This document shows positions 12,101 to 23,698 of a stretch of 64,000 nt of DNA, in pieces; within the stretch, counting starts at the first letter, position 1, and the number at the start of each line of letters is the position of its first letter. Below the pieces are notes generated by a model, which searched no databases, was not told the DNA's origin, and saw nothing but the letters and a program-made list of their open reading frames with translations. This DNA is from Straminergon stramineum (taxonomy: Eukaryota; Streptophyta; Bryopsida; Hypnales; Calliergonaceae). Position numbers and translations under genes: made by a program. The DNA lies in NCBI GenBank assembly GCA_963920665.1, contig OY987265.1, forward strand, positions 28,897,001-28,961,000. Direction: 5' to 3'.

Positions 12101-13694
12101 TCTTAAAATTTTGAAGCAACTTTAGGCAATATGCACAAAACTCCTCCTATAATTTTGAAATTTGGTAGGTATGTAATTGATATGATACAAGATGCAAATG
12201 TCCTAAAAAAAACCCCATGTGTACTATAAAAATCTCACTCTAGGAAGTGTGAAATTTTCTTGACCTTGTCAAGCAAGGTTGGAATAAATTTTTTTTTCTA
12301 ACTTCAAATTTTATAATCGTTCAATCCATGTGGTTAAAATTTATGAATTTTTTTCTGCACATTCCCATAGAGGTCTATTACAGATTTGTATGGTTGAATT
12401 TTGGAAAAAAAATCATTTTTCATTTTTTTCACACAACCCTGAAAAATGTTAGTTTTTCATATTTTGTGCCCAAAATGTGCCTTGGTCCTTTAGGAGTTAA
12501 GTTCTTCAAGAAAGTTCTAAAATTTTTGCATTATGTGGAATTTTAATGAAAGCATAAAGTAGTCTTTTTATCATAAAAATGTTGTAAATATTTAGTACAT
12601 GTCCTTCAAGCATTAAATTTTTCATGAGATTACAAATCATTGAACTTCAACATTCACTAGAAAAATGCCTATTCTATGTTGGGTTTTGCACAAACATTGT
12701 TCTAGTTTGCAATTCATCTATATAACTCCTCGAAAATGGACAAATGAAACTTTGTTGTTATGTGGGAGTTATTCACATTTGAATTTGTACATCATCCCCT
12801 ATTTAGATGTTAGGGCATTATTGAGTTAGAGGATTAATCCACAAATCCCCCTTCTAGTGTATTTTAATCACTTGTTATTTTGTACTCTAGATGTGAATTT
12901 TAGCAATAAAAATGATATTTTGAGCTTGTGCCTAACTATTGAAATGAAGATTATCAAGTGAAGTTTCCACTCCAATTTGAAAATTTGAATATTCTATTAC
13001 TATTTGGACTTTGAGCCTATAACTATGGCTTGATGATTCTATAATTTTATAATGACAAGATAACTTCAACTTATACCATGATGTTATTCATAGGAAAATT
13101 TCAAATCTTTCCAACATATTGAGCATTTAATATGAATTTTCTTCACTTTTCATTAAAGAATTAACAATGATTTCAAATTTTCATGATAGAGGTCATGTGA
13201 TTCCATCTCTGAAAATTAAAAAAATTAAATTTCATTGAAAAATAGCAGCAAACCATTGTCATGGGTCCGTCATTTAAGGATTAAGTCTGTAACAAACTTG
13301 TCTGACATTCAGACTGATTAAACTTTATAGTAGAACTGCCCATGACCAACCACTTCAGGAATCTGTGCATGGTCTGGAGCTGTAGAAGGCAACTCTAATT
13401 TACAGCCCTATGGACAGATAGAAATCATGGGCATTGCCAAAGTTTAGTAAATTTTTTCCTTCAATTAAAATTGTTATGAATTCTAGAAGCCAAAAGTTGG
13501 CCTGCTCCCATCCCCAATACATAGATTCATCCATCACTGTTCATCTAAAGACTCATCTAAAGACTAATGAAGCAGATGTATCATTACAGTGATGGCTAGA
13601 AGATGGTGGGAAACCCAAAACTTAATGGTTACCTGTCAGTCATCTCTGTTGAATTTCCCATCACCTATATATTGACCACGGGTTCTGGCTGGTA
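9101..13694. other. AT-rich intergenic DNA with decayed repeats
   Basis: Long low-GC sequence with recurring phrases such as CAAAAGTTAT and TTTAGGAGTTAA that suggest very old repeats. I could not delimit an element or see a coding frame. From about 13250 the composition becomes more gene-like ahead of the CUE-protein locus. Confidence 0.45.
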
Positions 13695-13916
13695 ATGGCC
13701 GGTTCTACCATAATATGCCGTCCTCTAAGCAGTCAGGTTGAGAGGCTTAGACTATCCTATCTTAGCAGATATCCACTGACTTCTATGCAACGTTTCTTAG
13801 TCAAAGCTGCTGAATTTTCCAGCAGCAATCACCCAATTTGCACACGACAGATACCCCACGGCCATTACGCAACTTGCGGGAAAAGGAGACTAAGATATGT
13901 GTTCAAACTTACGTAA
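13695..13916 (+). CDS. Possible short orphan reading frame, 73 codons
   Basis: An ATG-initiated frame in the GC-richer island downstream of the CUE-domain gene, on the opposite strand. The product is basic and rich in Ser and Arg, with an N-terminal half that could act as a mitochondrial or plastid targeting peptide. It could also be a first exon or simply chance, since it may overlap the 3' UTR of the neighbour. I do not recognise it and assign no function. Confidence 0.2.
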   Translation: MAGSTIICRPLSSQVERLRLSYLSRYPLTSMQRFLVKAAEFSSSNHPICTRQIPHGHYATCGKRRLRYVFKLT

Positions 13917-14513
13917 CCCAGAAATGCAGGTTGGCAGGTCTGAAGCAGAGATGAGAATAGCAACAATAGCATCTGAACTCACACCTAAAAAAAATCGTCT
14001 TTAAGAAATCATAAACTCGTCTCAGTCGGAGTTCGGAATGGAGAGCACACCAGCCGTAATCCCAAATTAAGGAGCCACAAGTCATGAACTCCGCTCCTTC
14101 TTTACTTGACAATATCATGGAACAACCTCTGAATATGGCGTAATACAAGCGGCATACCGCTCAAACCATCCAGATGGATATATGAATGACTCTTAGGTCA
14201 TGATTTAGCCCTTGAAATGCTACATGCTCCAAGCACATACGCACAGTCCAGGCGGTAAGAGAACCATCCTCCAAGTCAATGCATACGACGTAATACAAGC
14301 TTCAAAGAGTTGCCGATATGGCAGCAGTGCAACACAATCCTCGAAGTATCCAGAGTAGAACCATTCTGGAGAAGCTAGTCATCAGTAGCTCCGCTGAAAG
14401 TAACAACTGTCATAAATTTTCCACATCCAAGCAAATTACGTGCTGCATTGCCCCAAAAAATCGCTGTCCAATTGCCAAGCACGAAACCAGAATTCCACAC
14501 GCAGAAGAGCAGC

Positions 14514-15338
14514 TTAGAATACGTCCGGGTGAAAGCGTCCCGGCATGGAACTTCCCTCTTGTGCCTGACGAAGATGTAGTGTGAGAGAATAATTGTTCAA
14601 TTCCAACGTTCGTACTTGTTCCTGATACTGCGAAAGAAGTTGCTTCACTTGCTGAAGCTCCAGTGCTCGTCCTTCGTGGTCTTGCTGTCGCTCGTGTTGG
14701 ATAGCAACAGCTCTTTTCAGAATCTGATTATCATGCATCAGTCCCCGATTCTGCTCCTTGAGCGCCACATTCTCCTTCTGGATGTCATCAATGACAGCTG
14801 CCGAGCGGGATATAACAGTCTTTTCAAATGCCTCAAGTGTATGCATAGCCCTACCTCGCGCACTTTCCAAGTCGCTAGCATTCATCATTTGACTAACCAA
14901 AAGCTCCACCCATTTACTTCCTTCTGACTGCGTCTGGCTGGAGGCTTCAGCTTGTTGCACGCCAAATTCGTCTGGGCGGCCTGAGAACGGGTCAGAGGCA
15001 TGCTGGTCGGAAGCGGCTTGCCGTGACGTAGACAAACGCAGCAGATTCAGGCTCTTAATAGCAGAGTCCAAATCGTTGTTGGAAGCTTCTAACACCTTCT
15101 CCACAGCTTGTTCTTCCATGTCGGGGAAGAGGGCATGGAGTTGCGAAAGGAGACAACCCGCCTCAAGGCGGGTGTCGAAAGTCGGGCCACTTCTGGTACC
15201 AGAAGATGATGAGAGTGACGGTGTACTGGCAAACCAGGCAGGCGAATTTCCTTGCGCGAACCTCAGGCGCTTGGATACCGGCGGCGAGCTGTGCAAATCC
15301 TCAAAGAGCGACCGCTTCCCGCAAACCGCGGCAGACAT
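14514..15338 (-). CDS. Plant CUE-domain coiled-coil protein
   Basis: A 274-residue intronless reading frame. I place the start at the ATG at 15338 (MSAAVCGKRS...): four codons further upstream are open but offer only TTG. The N-terminus (MSAxVCGKRS, then SPPVSKRLR) is typical of a plant family annotated as ubiquitin-system CUE proteins. Residues 62-101 form the CUE domain, a three-helix ubiquitin-binding fold, with LFPDM at 70-74 in place of the usual MFP and a SLNLL segment near 96-100. Residues 100-140 are low-complexity linker. From about 174 to 261 the heptads predict a coiled coil. The C-terminus QYQEQVRTLELNNYSLTLHL followed by PGRFHPDVF is highly characteristic, and with the intact stop shows a complete gene. 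It probably binds ubiquitin and dimerises through the coiled coil; the pathway is not known from sequence. It stands alone with no operon-like context. Confidence 0.9.
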   Translation of the reverse strand: MSAAVCGKRSLFEDLHSSPPVSKRLRFAQGNSPAWFASTPSLSSSSGTRSGPTFDTRLEAGCLLSQLHALFPDMEEQAVEKVLEASNNDLDSAIKSLNLLRLSTSRQAASDQHASDPFSGRPDEFGVQQAEASSQTQSEGSKWVELLVSQMMNASDLESARGRAMHTLEAFEKTVISRSAAVIDDIQKENVALKEQNRGLMHDNQILKRAVAIQHERQQDHEGRALELQQVKQLLSQYQEQVRTLELNNYSLTLHLRQAQEGSSMPGRFHPDVF

Positions 15339-16080
15339 CGCATCCAACAATCCCCCGGTCTGTCCCTCTCCGTCTTCAATCCCCTCACAAATCCTCCTCC
15401 TTCCCCTTCTCCAAACCGCTACCGCAACAGCAAGCCCTTCGCATCGGCTCCTCGACCATGCTCTCTCCCCCCAAACCCTACACCACCTCCACCGTCCTCA
15501 ATACGCCACAAACCACGAACCAACACCGAACACCACTTCAAAATCCTATAATCGCCGCTCAAAACAAATCCCCGCAAGCAATACCTCACCGCGCCAGCAC
15601 ATCCCACTACATGCAGCAGCAACTCGAAGTAAGGCTTACTCCACCTCGAAGATGCTCCCGCTCGAGATACTCCACCAAATTGAGCAAAACTAAGGACGCT
15701 GCAAACCTCAGGCCAGCTGCGAGCCACCTAGCACGGGTGTGACGACCTAGGACCGATGGCGGTGGCGATGGAGATGGGGAATTCGTGGTGAACGTTGGTG
15801 CGGTAGAGATGGTGCGAGAAAGATGACTCTAGGGTTTCGTCGTATCGGTCAATTGGTGAAGAGGGCATTCCCCTTTCTTGCCCCGGGTTTCTATTGAAAC
15901 CCTCTTCCACCCGACCCGGCCCGGTCTGGCGTACACGTTATGGACGTCATTGTACTGTACGGTATTTAGGACGGCATATAATACTATCGTTGTAATTTAC
16001 TTAGTCACTGTCTGGTCTGACGTGTCAGTGTGGTCCAAACTTATTACTGTAGAGTTGTCGCAGACGCAGGACATTAAGGA
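15339..16080 (-). promoter_or_regulatory. Leader and promoter region of the CUE-domain gene
   Basis: GC stays high from the start codon to about 15.95 kb and then falls. On the coding (minus) strand the proximal 200 bases are GA-rich. Several overlapping frames on both strands are by-products of this biased composition. A TTTCGTC-rich stretch and CCCTAGAGTCATC-type sequence near 15820-15840 lie upstream, but I could not fix a TATA box. Confidence 0.35.
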
Positions 16081-16459
16081 GACAAGCCTATTACCACCAA
16101 TGATGGGAAAAAACTGGCAGTTAGTTCAAAGTTAGCCGGTGGATTTGAGAAAAAAATCGGTTGCATTTTGAAATTAAAGGATGCTAAACCGGGAAGAAAT
16201 TTCTAGAACTGGAAATCAACTAGTGCCACCCAAAATTTGGAGGATATTTGATTGCCTCCTTAAAATATTTGGGGGATTTCAGTTGCCTTGTCCAAAAAAT
16301 TATTGGCTAATACTTGGCTAATGAAGGTTTGTTGCCATTGGATATCAACCTCTGCACTTGTGCTAAAGGCCCTAGTATGAAATTTTGATTACTAAAAATT
16401 GAAAAAAAAATGAAAAAAAATGAGAAACCTTACCAGCTCGCAACTCACAGAGTTGTGGC

Positions 16460-16849
16460 TTGCCACCTCGTAGCAGTGCAGGGCACCTCTCGAAGTTGCT
16501 AGAGGAAAAACTTCAAAATCGCATGAAAACATCCAATTTGGACAGTGTCATGCGATTGGCCTTAAGAGGACCTAACAAAGACTGTAACAACATAATAGAA
16601 GAGGCCATTGACTTGTGGAATAATTCTTCTAAGTTTTACCATTTATATGCAAAACCTGCATGGTACCTTACAAGGATAGCAAAAGAAATATTTGGAGAAT
16701 GTAAAATTGGTACTTCCCAAACTCTTTTGATTTCATGCAATCTTTTCATAACCATCCTCAACTCCATATTGCATGGGTTGGGGGATCCTTGGCCTTCAAG
16801 TGGTGAAGGACTTTGTCAAGTTCAATTCTTGCTAAGGATACCATATTAA
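16460..16849 (+). pseudogene. Fragment resembling the C-terminal region of a hAT-type transposase
   Basis: An open stretch of 129 codons that has no ATG at its start (the first in-frame codon is TTG). Its centre reads LEEKLQNRM, then SVMRLALRGPN, then IEEAIDLWNNSSKF. The pattern of a short basic NRM segment, LM/VMR, GP and AI..W matches the dimerisation tail of many plant hAT transposases as I remember them. The end reads into unrelated sequence. It is most likely a truncated transposase remnant. An unknown host gene exon is possible, and a profile search against hAT C-terminal domains would settle it. Confidence 0.4.
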
Positions 16850-19180
16850 TTAGTACTTTCATTTTTAATCTTTTTTTCTATATTTTATACAAATTTTGCA
16901 ATTTAGCCGGTGTCAATTTCAATTTAGGGGAAATTTGCCAGTGAGGAATTGAAATTGGAGGAAATAAACCGATACTTTTTGTGATTCAAAGGATGTAACT
17001 GGTGCCCATTGAAAAAAACCCGGTTCATTTTCGTGGAAGGAGGAAATCAGTTGGAGGACCTTGAAAAATTTTCCGAACACTGATTACCACCCTGATTTGC
17101 AATCTGATTATGTTGGGGCCAATTTTAAGAAGGGAAAATATTTTTTAGAGGTGTGTGCTTGTTTTATGAGTCAAATCCAAGTGGAATTGTAATTTTCTGA
17201 TTGAAATTGTAATTTCTATGAATTTCTGAAGTGGTCTACCCTGAAATGACAAAACCACCTACAAACTTGAGTCATAAATGTTATAGAAACAACTTATAAT
17301 TGCCATTTCATGTATCTATTAGCACTTGGAAAGTGACCAATAAAGGAGGGACACATTACCCTTAATGGCATTAATTCACTGATTTTGTTAGAATGTGGAA
17401 TAGATTTGACTAATTTTGGACAAATTTATTGGGGTTTGAACACATGGTTTGGGTTGATAAAAATTATTGCATTCATGTACAATTACAATTAATATTTATA
17501 TAGTGTAAAATGTCAAGAAGTTAATGAGGGGCAAACTTATTTCACTATTTAGTATAGGCTTTGTACATATTGAAGAATGGATGATTTTCATCCAATTTTT
17601 TATTTTCAACTTTTGGTTATTGATGCTATGTCCACATCATTAAATTGTGTTTAAGACATTCTAGTTTTTATTTATTTTGGACATATTTTATATAGAGTCA
17701 TTTATCAAGAAAAATAGTCCACTATCTAATGTATTTCAATACTTTAAGTTTTTTCCTTTAACCCCTAAATGCCCAAGGCCTGTTTGGAGCTTCTTGAAAT
17801 TTGCTCTAAATTGAATAAAAAGTCAACATTTTCATAAGTTGTACTAATTTCTCTTGAATTGTAACCATAAAAATTCAAACTAGACATGTTAGAGATCAAA
17901 TAGGAAAAGAAAACATAACAATATCACTTACACATTGAAAGATTGTAATGTTTGATCATGAGGGTGTAAAAACTGTGAAAATTTTTCAATTCACTTTTTG
18001 CATGTCAACTCTAGAAAGTTGGTCACTAAAAAAATATGAGGTTATAGGGCCTAACATGTACAACCCCAATCAATTTACAGTTTTTCAAAGCCTATTCTAC
18101 AATTTTTTAAAATAAATTTCTAATGTGATTTTTCCTCCAAGATCTAGTGCATTTGAGGCTCATTTCCAAGAGCCCTCAACACTAAGGGAAGTCAAGATTG
18201 CAATGGGCATCCTTGCACAAAAACTTGAATAGAAAAATCATAATCATTTATTTTTTAGATCCACTTTTTGATCCTAAAACTAGACTTCAAAAAGAATTCT
18301 CCAAAAATACAAACTAATGATAATAGCAATTTGGTTGGGGTTTACATAACTTCAAAGTTTTCAAAACACCATAATCTGGCACCTTGGGCATTTAGGGGTT
18401 AAAACTTGATTTTGACATTCTAAAAATTTGTTTTTGCTTTTGAGGTTTATTTTCTAATCCACTTAGAAGATTTGAAAAATTCCTTTCAATATCTAAAGTT
18501 GAATATTTGTAAACAAGTTTCTAAATATGGAACAATATGAAAAATTTCTTTATATTATAATGTTCTACTCTATAATGTACTTCTATTCTGAAAATTTTAT
18601 ACTTTTGAACATGATTGGTATTTTCTATGAATTTTCTTCATTTTTCACTCATAAATAGAGAAGAAATGGAAAGTACAGAGTGAAGGACTTTTAAGTTTGA
18701 CTACAGTGGGTGCCCCCTACATCGTGCCATGCCTTAAACCACACTCTAGAATAAGCCCCAAAATCATTTGAATACATATTGAAAATTGACAAAGATTGAG
18801 AAATGGCAGCTTTTGGTTATATTAGTGCTATTATAGCTTAGTACAAATCATAATAAAGTGCCTCATGAAGATTGTTTAGTTGACGATTGAAGGATTATAG
18901 AAAAATGAGAAGAAAATTATATATAATATTAAAATTGTTATCAATCTCTTTAATTATGATTTTAGAGAATGGTAGAGCATTTTAAAATGCTTTCTAAAAT
19001 TATTTTGAAGCACAAATGGTGCCCTTCATTATGCAAAACAATACTACATAAAAATATATAGGCATCGCTTTTACTTCTCAAAGCTCAATGAGCATCTCTC
19101 CAAAGGGGATCATTCACATCCAAATGAACTAAAGTGAAAGCAAATTGGTTCATGACAAAGACGTGGACAAAATAAGAAGA
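16850..19180. other. AT-rich DNA with one old inverted repeat
   Basis: Inverted copies of TTTAACCCCTAAATGCCCAA near 17757-17778 and 18387-18408 face each other across about 600 bases, with weaker matching outside the core. Otherwise no frame or element could be defined. Confidence 0.4.
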
Positions 19181-19189
19181 GCTTGGAGT

Positions 19190-19640
19190 GATAGAGCGTG
19201 TAGTTGTTGAATAGAACATCTTGTCTGGATTTTCAATGTAGTTGTTGAAGAAAACATCTTGTTTAGATTTTACAACAACAAACTTCTATACATGACATCT
19301 AGAGATAAGAAAGAACATACAAACAAAATGAGTGTAGAGGAATATGATTTGCATTTGAAAACAAAGGATACAAGAGAGGATGATGAAGTTTAATTCCTAG
19401 AAAGAAGCATTGTTTCATGCCCCAAGGCAACAATAGGCAAAATTGACTTAGTGGTAGCCATCTAGGCAAGGGATGCAATGGATCAACTTCATGAGTTGTA
19501 AGTAATTTGGTTGAAATTTGTTAAAGACAAGGGTAGAGATGTAGTCATTTCAAGCATTTAGGGAAGGAAAAAACAATTCTCAGCTTCTCCCTAAAATTGA
19601 GCAACCATAGATTATTAGTCACACAGGAGTGTACCCAAGC
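19190..19640 (+). pseudogene. Decayed, unidentified coding remnant
   Basis: One reading phase (codons aligned to 19271) translates to protein-like sequence for about 130 codons, including FYNNKLLYMTSRDKKEHTNK and later ARDAMDQLHEL and WLKFVKDKGRDVV. It is broken by TAA or TAG codons that would each have been CAA or CAG. The composition is rich in Lys, Asp and Glu, unlike chance frames in this AT-rich DNA. It may be part of a retrotransposon gag or another element protein; I do not recognise it. It ends right at the start of solo LTR copy A. Confidence 0.35.
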
Positions 19641-20908
19641 AGTTGTGAGCCCCCAATTCGTCATTGGAGACTCATTTTTATTTTTATTTTTTTTGTATTT
19701 TGTTATTTTGAGTATAGTTTTATATACAAAAGCCCCTCAAATAGTGTAGAACCAAAATAGGTGTATCACATACCAATATAGTATTTGGTCTAGAATTAGA
19801 ATATTATAACTAGAATGCCCCAAATCATGAGTTGTACATAGGTTAGAACCCCACTAATCGCAATAAATTGGTGATTTATGTGTTATGAGCACACTAGGTT
19901 CAAAAATTCACATCAAAGAGACATCTCTAGGCTAATATTGGTTGAAAGAACCCTAGTGAGGCATATAGGTTAGTCTCCAGAGATAGGTTCTAGTTTCTCC
20001 ATTCCATCAACGAAATAGCGGAACCTCAATTATTGACTTGCAAGTGTTAAAAATATCAAGACAAGATTGTGGAGGAACCTATAGTCCAAGGGGGGGAAAT
20101 CAGGGTTAAAACCATGCCTGAGAATCAATGGTGAAGTTAATTTGTCAAAATTCCCTTTAGTGTGAAAGATTCCCTGGTCACCAACAATTACACAAGGGGG
20201 TGGATTTTCTCCTCCCTAAGCCGATGTGTAGAGTAAAAATATGAGCCTAAACATGTGTTGTGGGATTCCATGAGAGGTTCCACAAAAAATTTCGAAATTT
20301 TTTGATAGACAGAAGATGCTTTTCTAAATGGTCAACTATCCAAATCTACAATGGGAAATTCCTAGAAATTACTAAGGTGGTAGAAAAATCTCACTAAAAA
20401 TTATAATAGATTCTTTCATGATAATAAGTCTCCATGACAAGTTTCAAGACATTCCGATAGTCAGAAGTACCCAAACTTGCAAGATTCTCCAATAACCAAC
20501 ATAATTTAAAGTTCATGGCGAAGTTGACTAGCAAAGCGGGAGTATACAAAAGTGGAATGAAGCCCAAGATAGGTCTTCTTTTACTCCCCTATATCTACTT
20601 AAGAGCCTAGGCTATTTAATTTTACCAAAAAAGTCAAAATCCAAAAGTTGGATTTCTGCTCGATTTTGACTTTAAGTTTGCACTGGTTTCGTTGAGATTT
20701 CGGAGTTAGGGAAAGGGGTGGGAAGATATCCATGGCTAAAAATGGCCTTTTGAAGCCAACGGCTCAATCCGTTTGTGATTTGGAGTTAATCCCCAAAAGT
20801 TAGGTTTACGAATTAAGAAAAGATAAAAACCCTTAAGGATGAGGATGAAAATCCGAAGTGATAGGATTACCTTAGATGAATGTGAGGAGGTGGGAGCCTG
20901 AGAAAGAG

Positions 20909-20917
20909 TATGAAAAG
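20909..20917 (+). promoter_or_regulatory. Degenerate TATA-like motif of LTR copy A
   Basis: TATGAAAAG here sits in the same context (GAGGAGGTGGGAGCCTG upstream, CTTCTCTTCTCTCACC downstream) as TATATAAG in copy B. It marks the probable U3/R junction of the family. Confidence 0.5.
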
Positions 20918-21414
20918 GCAACCCTTCTCTTCTCTCACCACCCCCATTTGTTGTATTTGGATTTGTTGGGTCCAATTTATGTTGGAATTATGGCATTTTT
21001 AGCCACAAATCTTAGAACGATGTATTTTGGGCACTTTCGTCCTATTATTGCTCTTTTTCAAGCTTGTGAGGTCTTTGTGAGTCCCTTGCACCTTGAGTTC
21101 TTTTTGTACTAACTCTCCCAAGTTCTTGAGGCTTGAAAATTCACTTTTATTATGTTGTTGAGAGATAGTGGTTTTATGTATCTTTTGAAAGGTTCCTTGG
21201 TCACCCTCCGTATCTTGTCTTTGTACTAACCCTAGAGTAATCCCCTATATGACCTGGCCATATAGCTTTAGGGGGCCTTTAGATCAAGTTCATTGTTGTG
21301 TTAATCTCGTGTAGCTAACCATTGGGTGTCAAGAGTCCCTTTTGTCCCCCAATACTAACTTGGTGGTCCTAAGAGGGAACCAAGAAAGTATAAGGGTTGG
21401 TAGGTCTTGTCATG

Positions 21415-21605
21415 ACAACGAAGCTTTGAATTGCTTAGGGGTTAAAGAGTCGTAGTAGTGTGTTAAAATTTCAAAGCACGATGAAGCTTTGAATCCCCTA
21501 GGGGTCAAGGAGTTCGAGTTGTGTGTCAGAAGTGGAAACTACGGCGAAGCTTTGAACCTCCTAGGAGTCAAAGAATCTTAGTAGTGTGTTAAAATCATCC
21601 TACAG
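21415..21605 (+). repeat. 63-bp tandem repeat, three units, in LTR copy A
   Basis: AAGCTTTGAA starts at 21421, 21484 and 21547, a period of exactly 63. Each unit continues with a CTAGGGGTCAAAGA-like segment and a GTGTGTTAAAA-like segment. Copy B has a single unit near 62658, and copy D has three more spaced-out GGCGAAGCTT-type motifs near 29724, 29817 and 29879. Confidence 0.7.
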
Positions 21606-21959
21606 TTACCCTCAAAAACATGTAGATTTCCCGTACAAAGTTTAGTTCCCAAAATGAGTTGGAAACAAAACAAAGTTTAGCCCCCCAAAGTAGGAAGTAG
21701 ATATTGAATCAAGAGAGAAGAGTGACTAGGGGGAAAAGAAAAATCACTGTTGACGCTCACATATAGCAAATCAACCCACTACATTAGTTATATGTCCTTT
21801 TCTTTTATAAAAAATAGTCATAGATAGAGGAAAAGGGAACAAAAACGCTAGAGGAGGGGAAAGATTATTACCTAGCCTAGTCTAGTAGCCAAATGCCCTT
21901 GTCTAGCTAGACGATACCCGGTCAATAGGTGTGTGTGTGCAAGTGGGTAGTAGACGGGT

Positions 21960-22270
21960 ACTGAGAGAAAGGTTGAGTTATCGGCAGTAAGGGAGGGTAG
22001 GGTATTACAGTAAATGGGGTTTGCAATTAAGAGAAGGTGGGGGTATTGTAGTGAAAGGAGGGAGGAGTATCACAGTTAAAGGAAGATGGGGTTTAGTAGT
22101 CAGGAGGGTCTAAAGGTCTGCAGTTAAAGGAGGGTTGGGGTTCATAGTTAAGAGGGAGGATCTAGGGGTCCATAGTTAACGGAGGGCTGGGGTTATCAAT
22201 AATAAAGGGGAGCTGGGTTATTGGCAATAAGGGAGGGCTGAGGTTCAGTAGTTAAGGGAGGTGTGTGTGA
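21960..22270 (+). repeat. G-rich imperfect minisatellite in LTR copy A
   Basis: Repeating phrases of about 26-30 bases such as GGGAGGGTAGGGT, GGAGGGTTGGGGTT and GGGAGGGCTGAGGTT alternate with short AT-rich pieces. Runs of three or more G are frequent enough for G-quadruplex formation on the plus strand. Copy B has a similar but different G-rich patch near 63130-63245. Confidence 0.55.
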
Positions 22271-23192
22271 AAAATTGGAAGCTTAATGAGGGAGGAGAAG
22301 GAAGAGAAGAAACAAGGGGACCAAAGCAACAACGAAGTTCTTCTATCATTCAACCAAGCATTGAAGCGGGGAAGCCAACTCCCCATCTCCCACGAAACGA
22401 ACAAGAGGAAGAAAAGGTAGAGATAGAAGAGAGAATGATAGATTGACAAGAAAATAGAGACCATTTGATAGAAAAGATTGAGAGTAGATAGGATAGAAGA
22501 AAAATCCCCAAATCTTGTTTGAGCCCTTGGATTAAAATTAGGTGATCATCGCAAGATTAAATATAAGACGAAGGACGTAAGAGGTAGTTCAACTTTGTAA
22601 TATACAATGATAAGTCTTTAGTTAGCCTCATAAATAGAAACGAGGAAAGTTGGGCCACCATAGGACGTAAGAGGAATAGTGTAGAAGGAAAAGAAGAGGG
22701 AGAGAAAGAAATAGGACGTAGCCAACGAGCAAAATTTGTATTAACGTACTCTATTATTAAAACGGCGGTTCATTGTATTATATTGAGGGAGTTCATGGCG
22801 GAGGAGGGAGAACTCCTGGTAGGTACGGTCAACGACTCGAGTTTAGAGGTATGAGACAACCCATCCTTTACTCTTCCAATTCTCTTAATTAGCAATTATT
22901 AACTGTAGCCAAGGCCCACCTCTAAGTCAGACCCTTAAGGCTACAGGTCAATTTACTTTTTAGGATAGAAACCTAGAGAGGAGGTTCGTAGCTTTCCAAA
23001 AATCTAAGTCACGCCCAAATCGGAGTAGAAACAAAGAATTTATCGTCGGATGAAGGTTAGGACTTAATTTGGATGAAAACTAGTTAGACATAAAAGTTAA
23101 TGGCAAATAGAGGAGATTAGAAGAGGCTATTGATTAGGAACCAAATTCTAAATAAAAAAGTTAATTTCGAATTGTAGATTAAGAGGAATTAG

Positions 23193-23235
23193 TGGATGAA
23201 GTTTTAAGCATTGACTAGAGGTCAAACTTCATCCA
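23193..23235 (+). repeat. Foldback motif 1 of LTR copy A
   Basis: TGGATGAAGTTT (23193-23204) and AAACTTCATCCA (23224-23235) form a perfect 12-bp stem with a 19-nt loop. The same motif pair recurs 460 bases further on and in copies C and D. Confidence 0.7.
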
Positions 23236-23653
23236 TCAAGAACTTTTAGTGGGAGGTTCGGATTAGCAAGTGTCTTACCAATCTGGAGAGCTAAGACTAA
23301 GGTCTACAAAGGAAAAATGTGAACTCACGACGAAATAGTAAATATGCGAGGGCTAACCCAAACCTTGAATGCTAAAGGAAGCCAATCATAAGGCTAGGAG
23401 GTAGAAATTGAGTGAGGAATTTAGGACTCTAAACTTTTAGGAGAAGTTGAGTAGAGCCCATAGGACCCTCTCAATGAAGAAGAATCACAAAAAACCCAAA
23501 AGATAATGAGGAATGAAATTTGAACTAGGATTGGATGAGAAATCTATAGAAATGTCCAATTAGGACCAAAACCCAGATTTGGGTAGGGATAAGTCTCTTG
23601 AACCACTCCAAGAAATTTCGAATCATTTTGAATGAGGGAACTAGACTTACATG

Positions 23654-23698
23654 GTGGATGAAGTTTGAAGAACCGAGTAGCGGTCAAACTTCATCCAC
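23654..23698 (+). repeat. Foldback motif 2 of LTR copy A
   Basis: GTGGATGAAGTTTGA (23654-23668) pairs perfectly with TCAAACTTCATCCAC (23684-23698) across a 15-nt loop. The loop start GAACC and loop end CGG are kept in the first foldback of copy D, which also has a 15-nt loop. Confidence 0.75.

Noticed and set aside
15076..15742. Plus-strand frames up to 205 codons opposite the CUE-domain gene
   Set aside because: They are antisense to a recognised conserved protein and its leader, are rich in Pro, Ser and Thr from CT-rich sequence, and resemble nothing.
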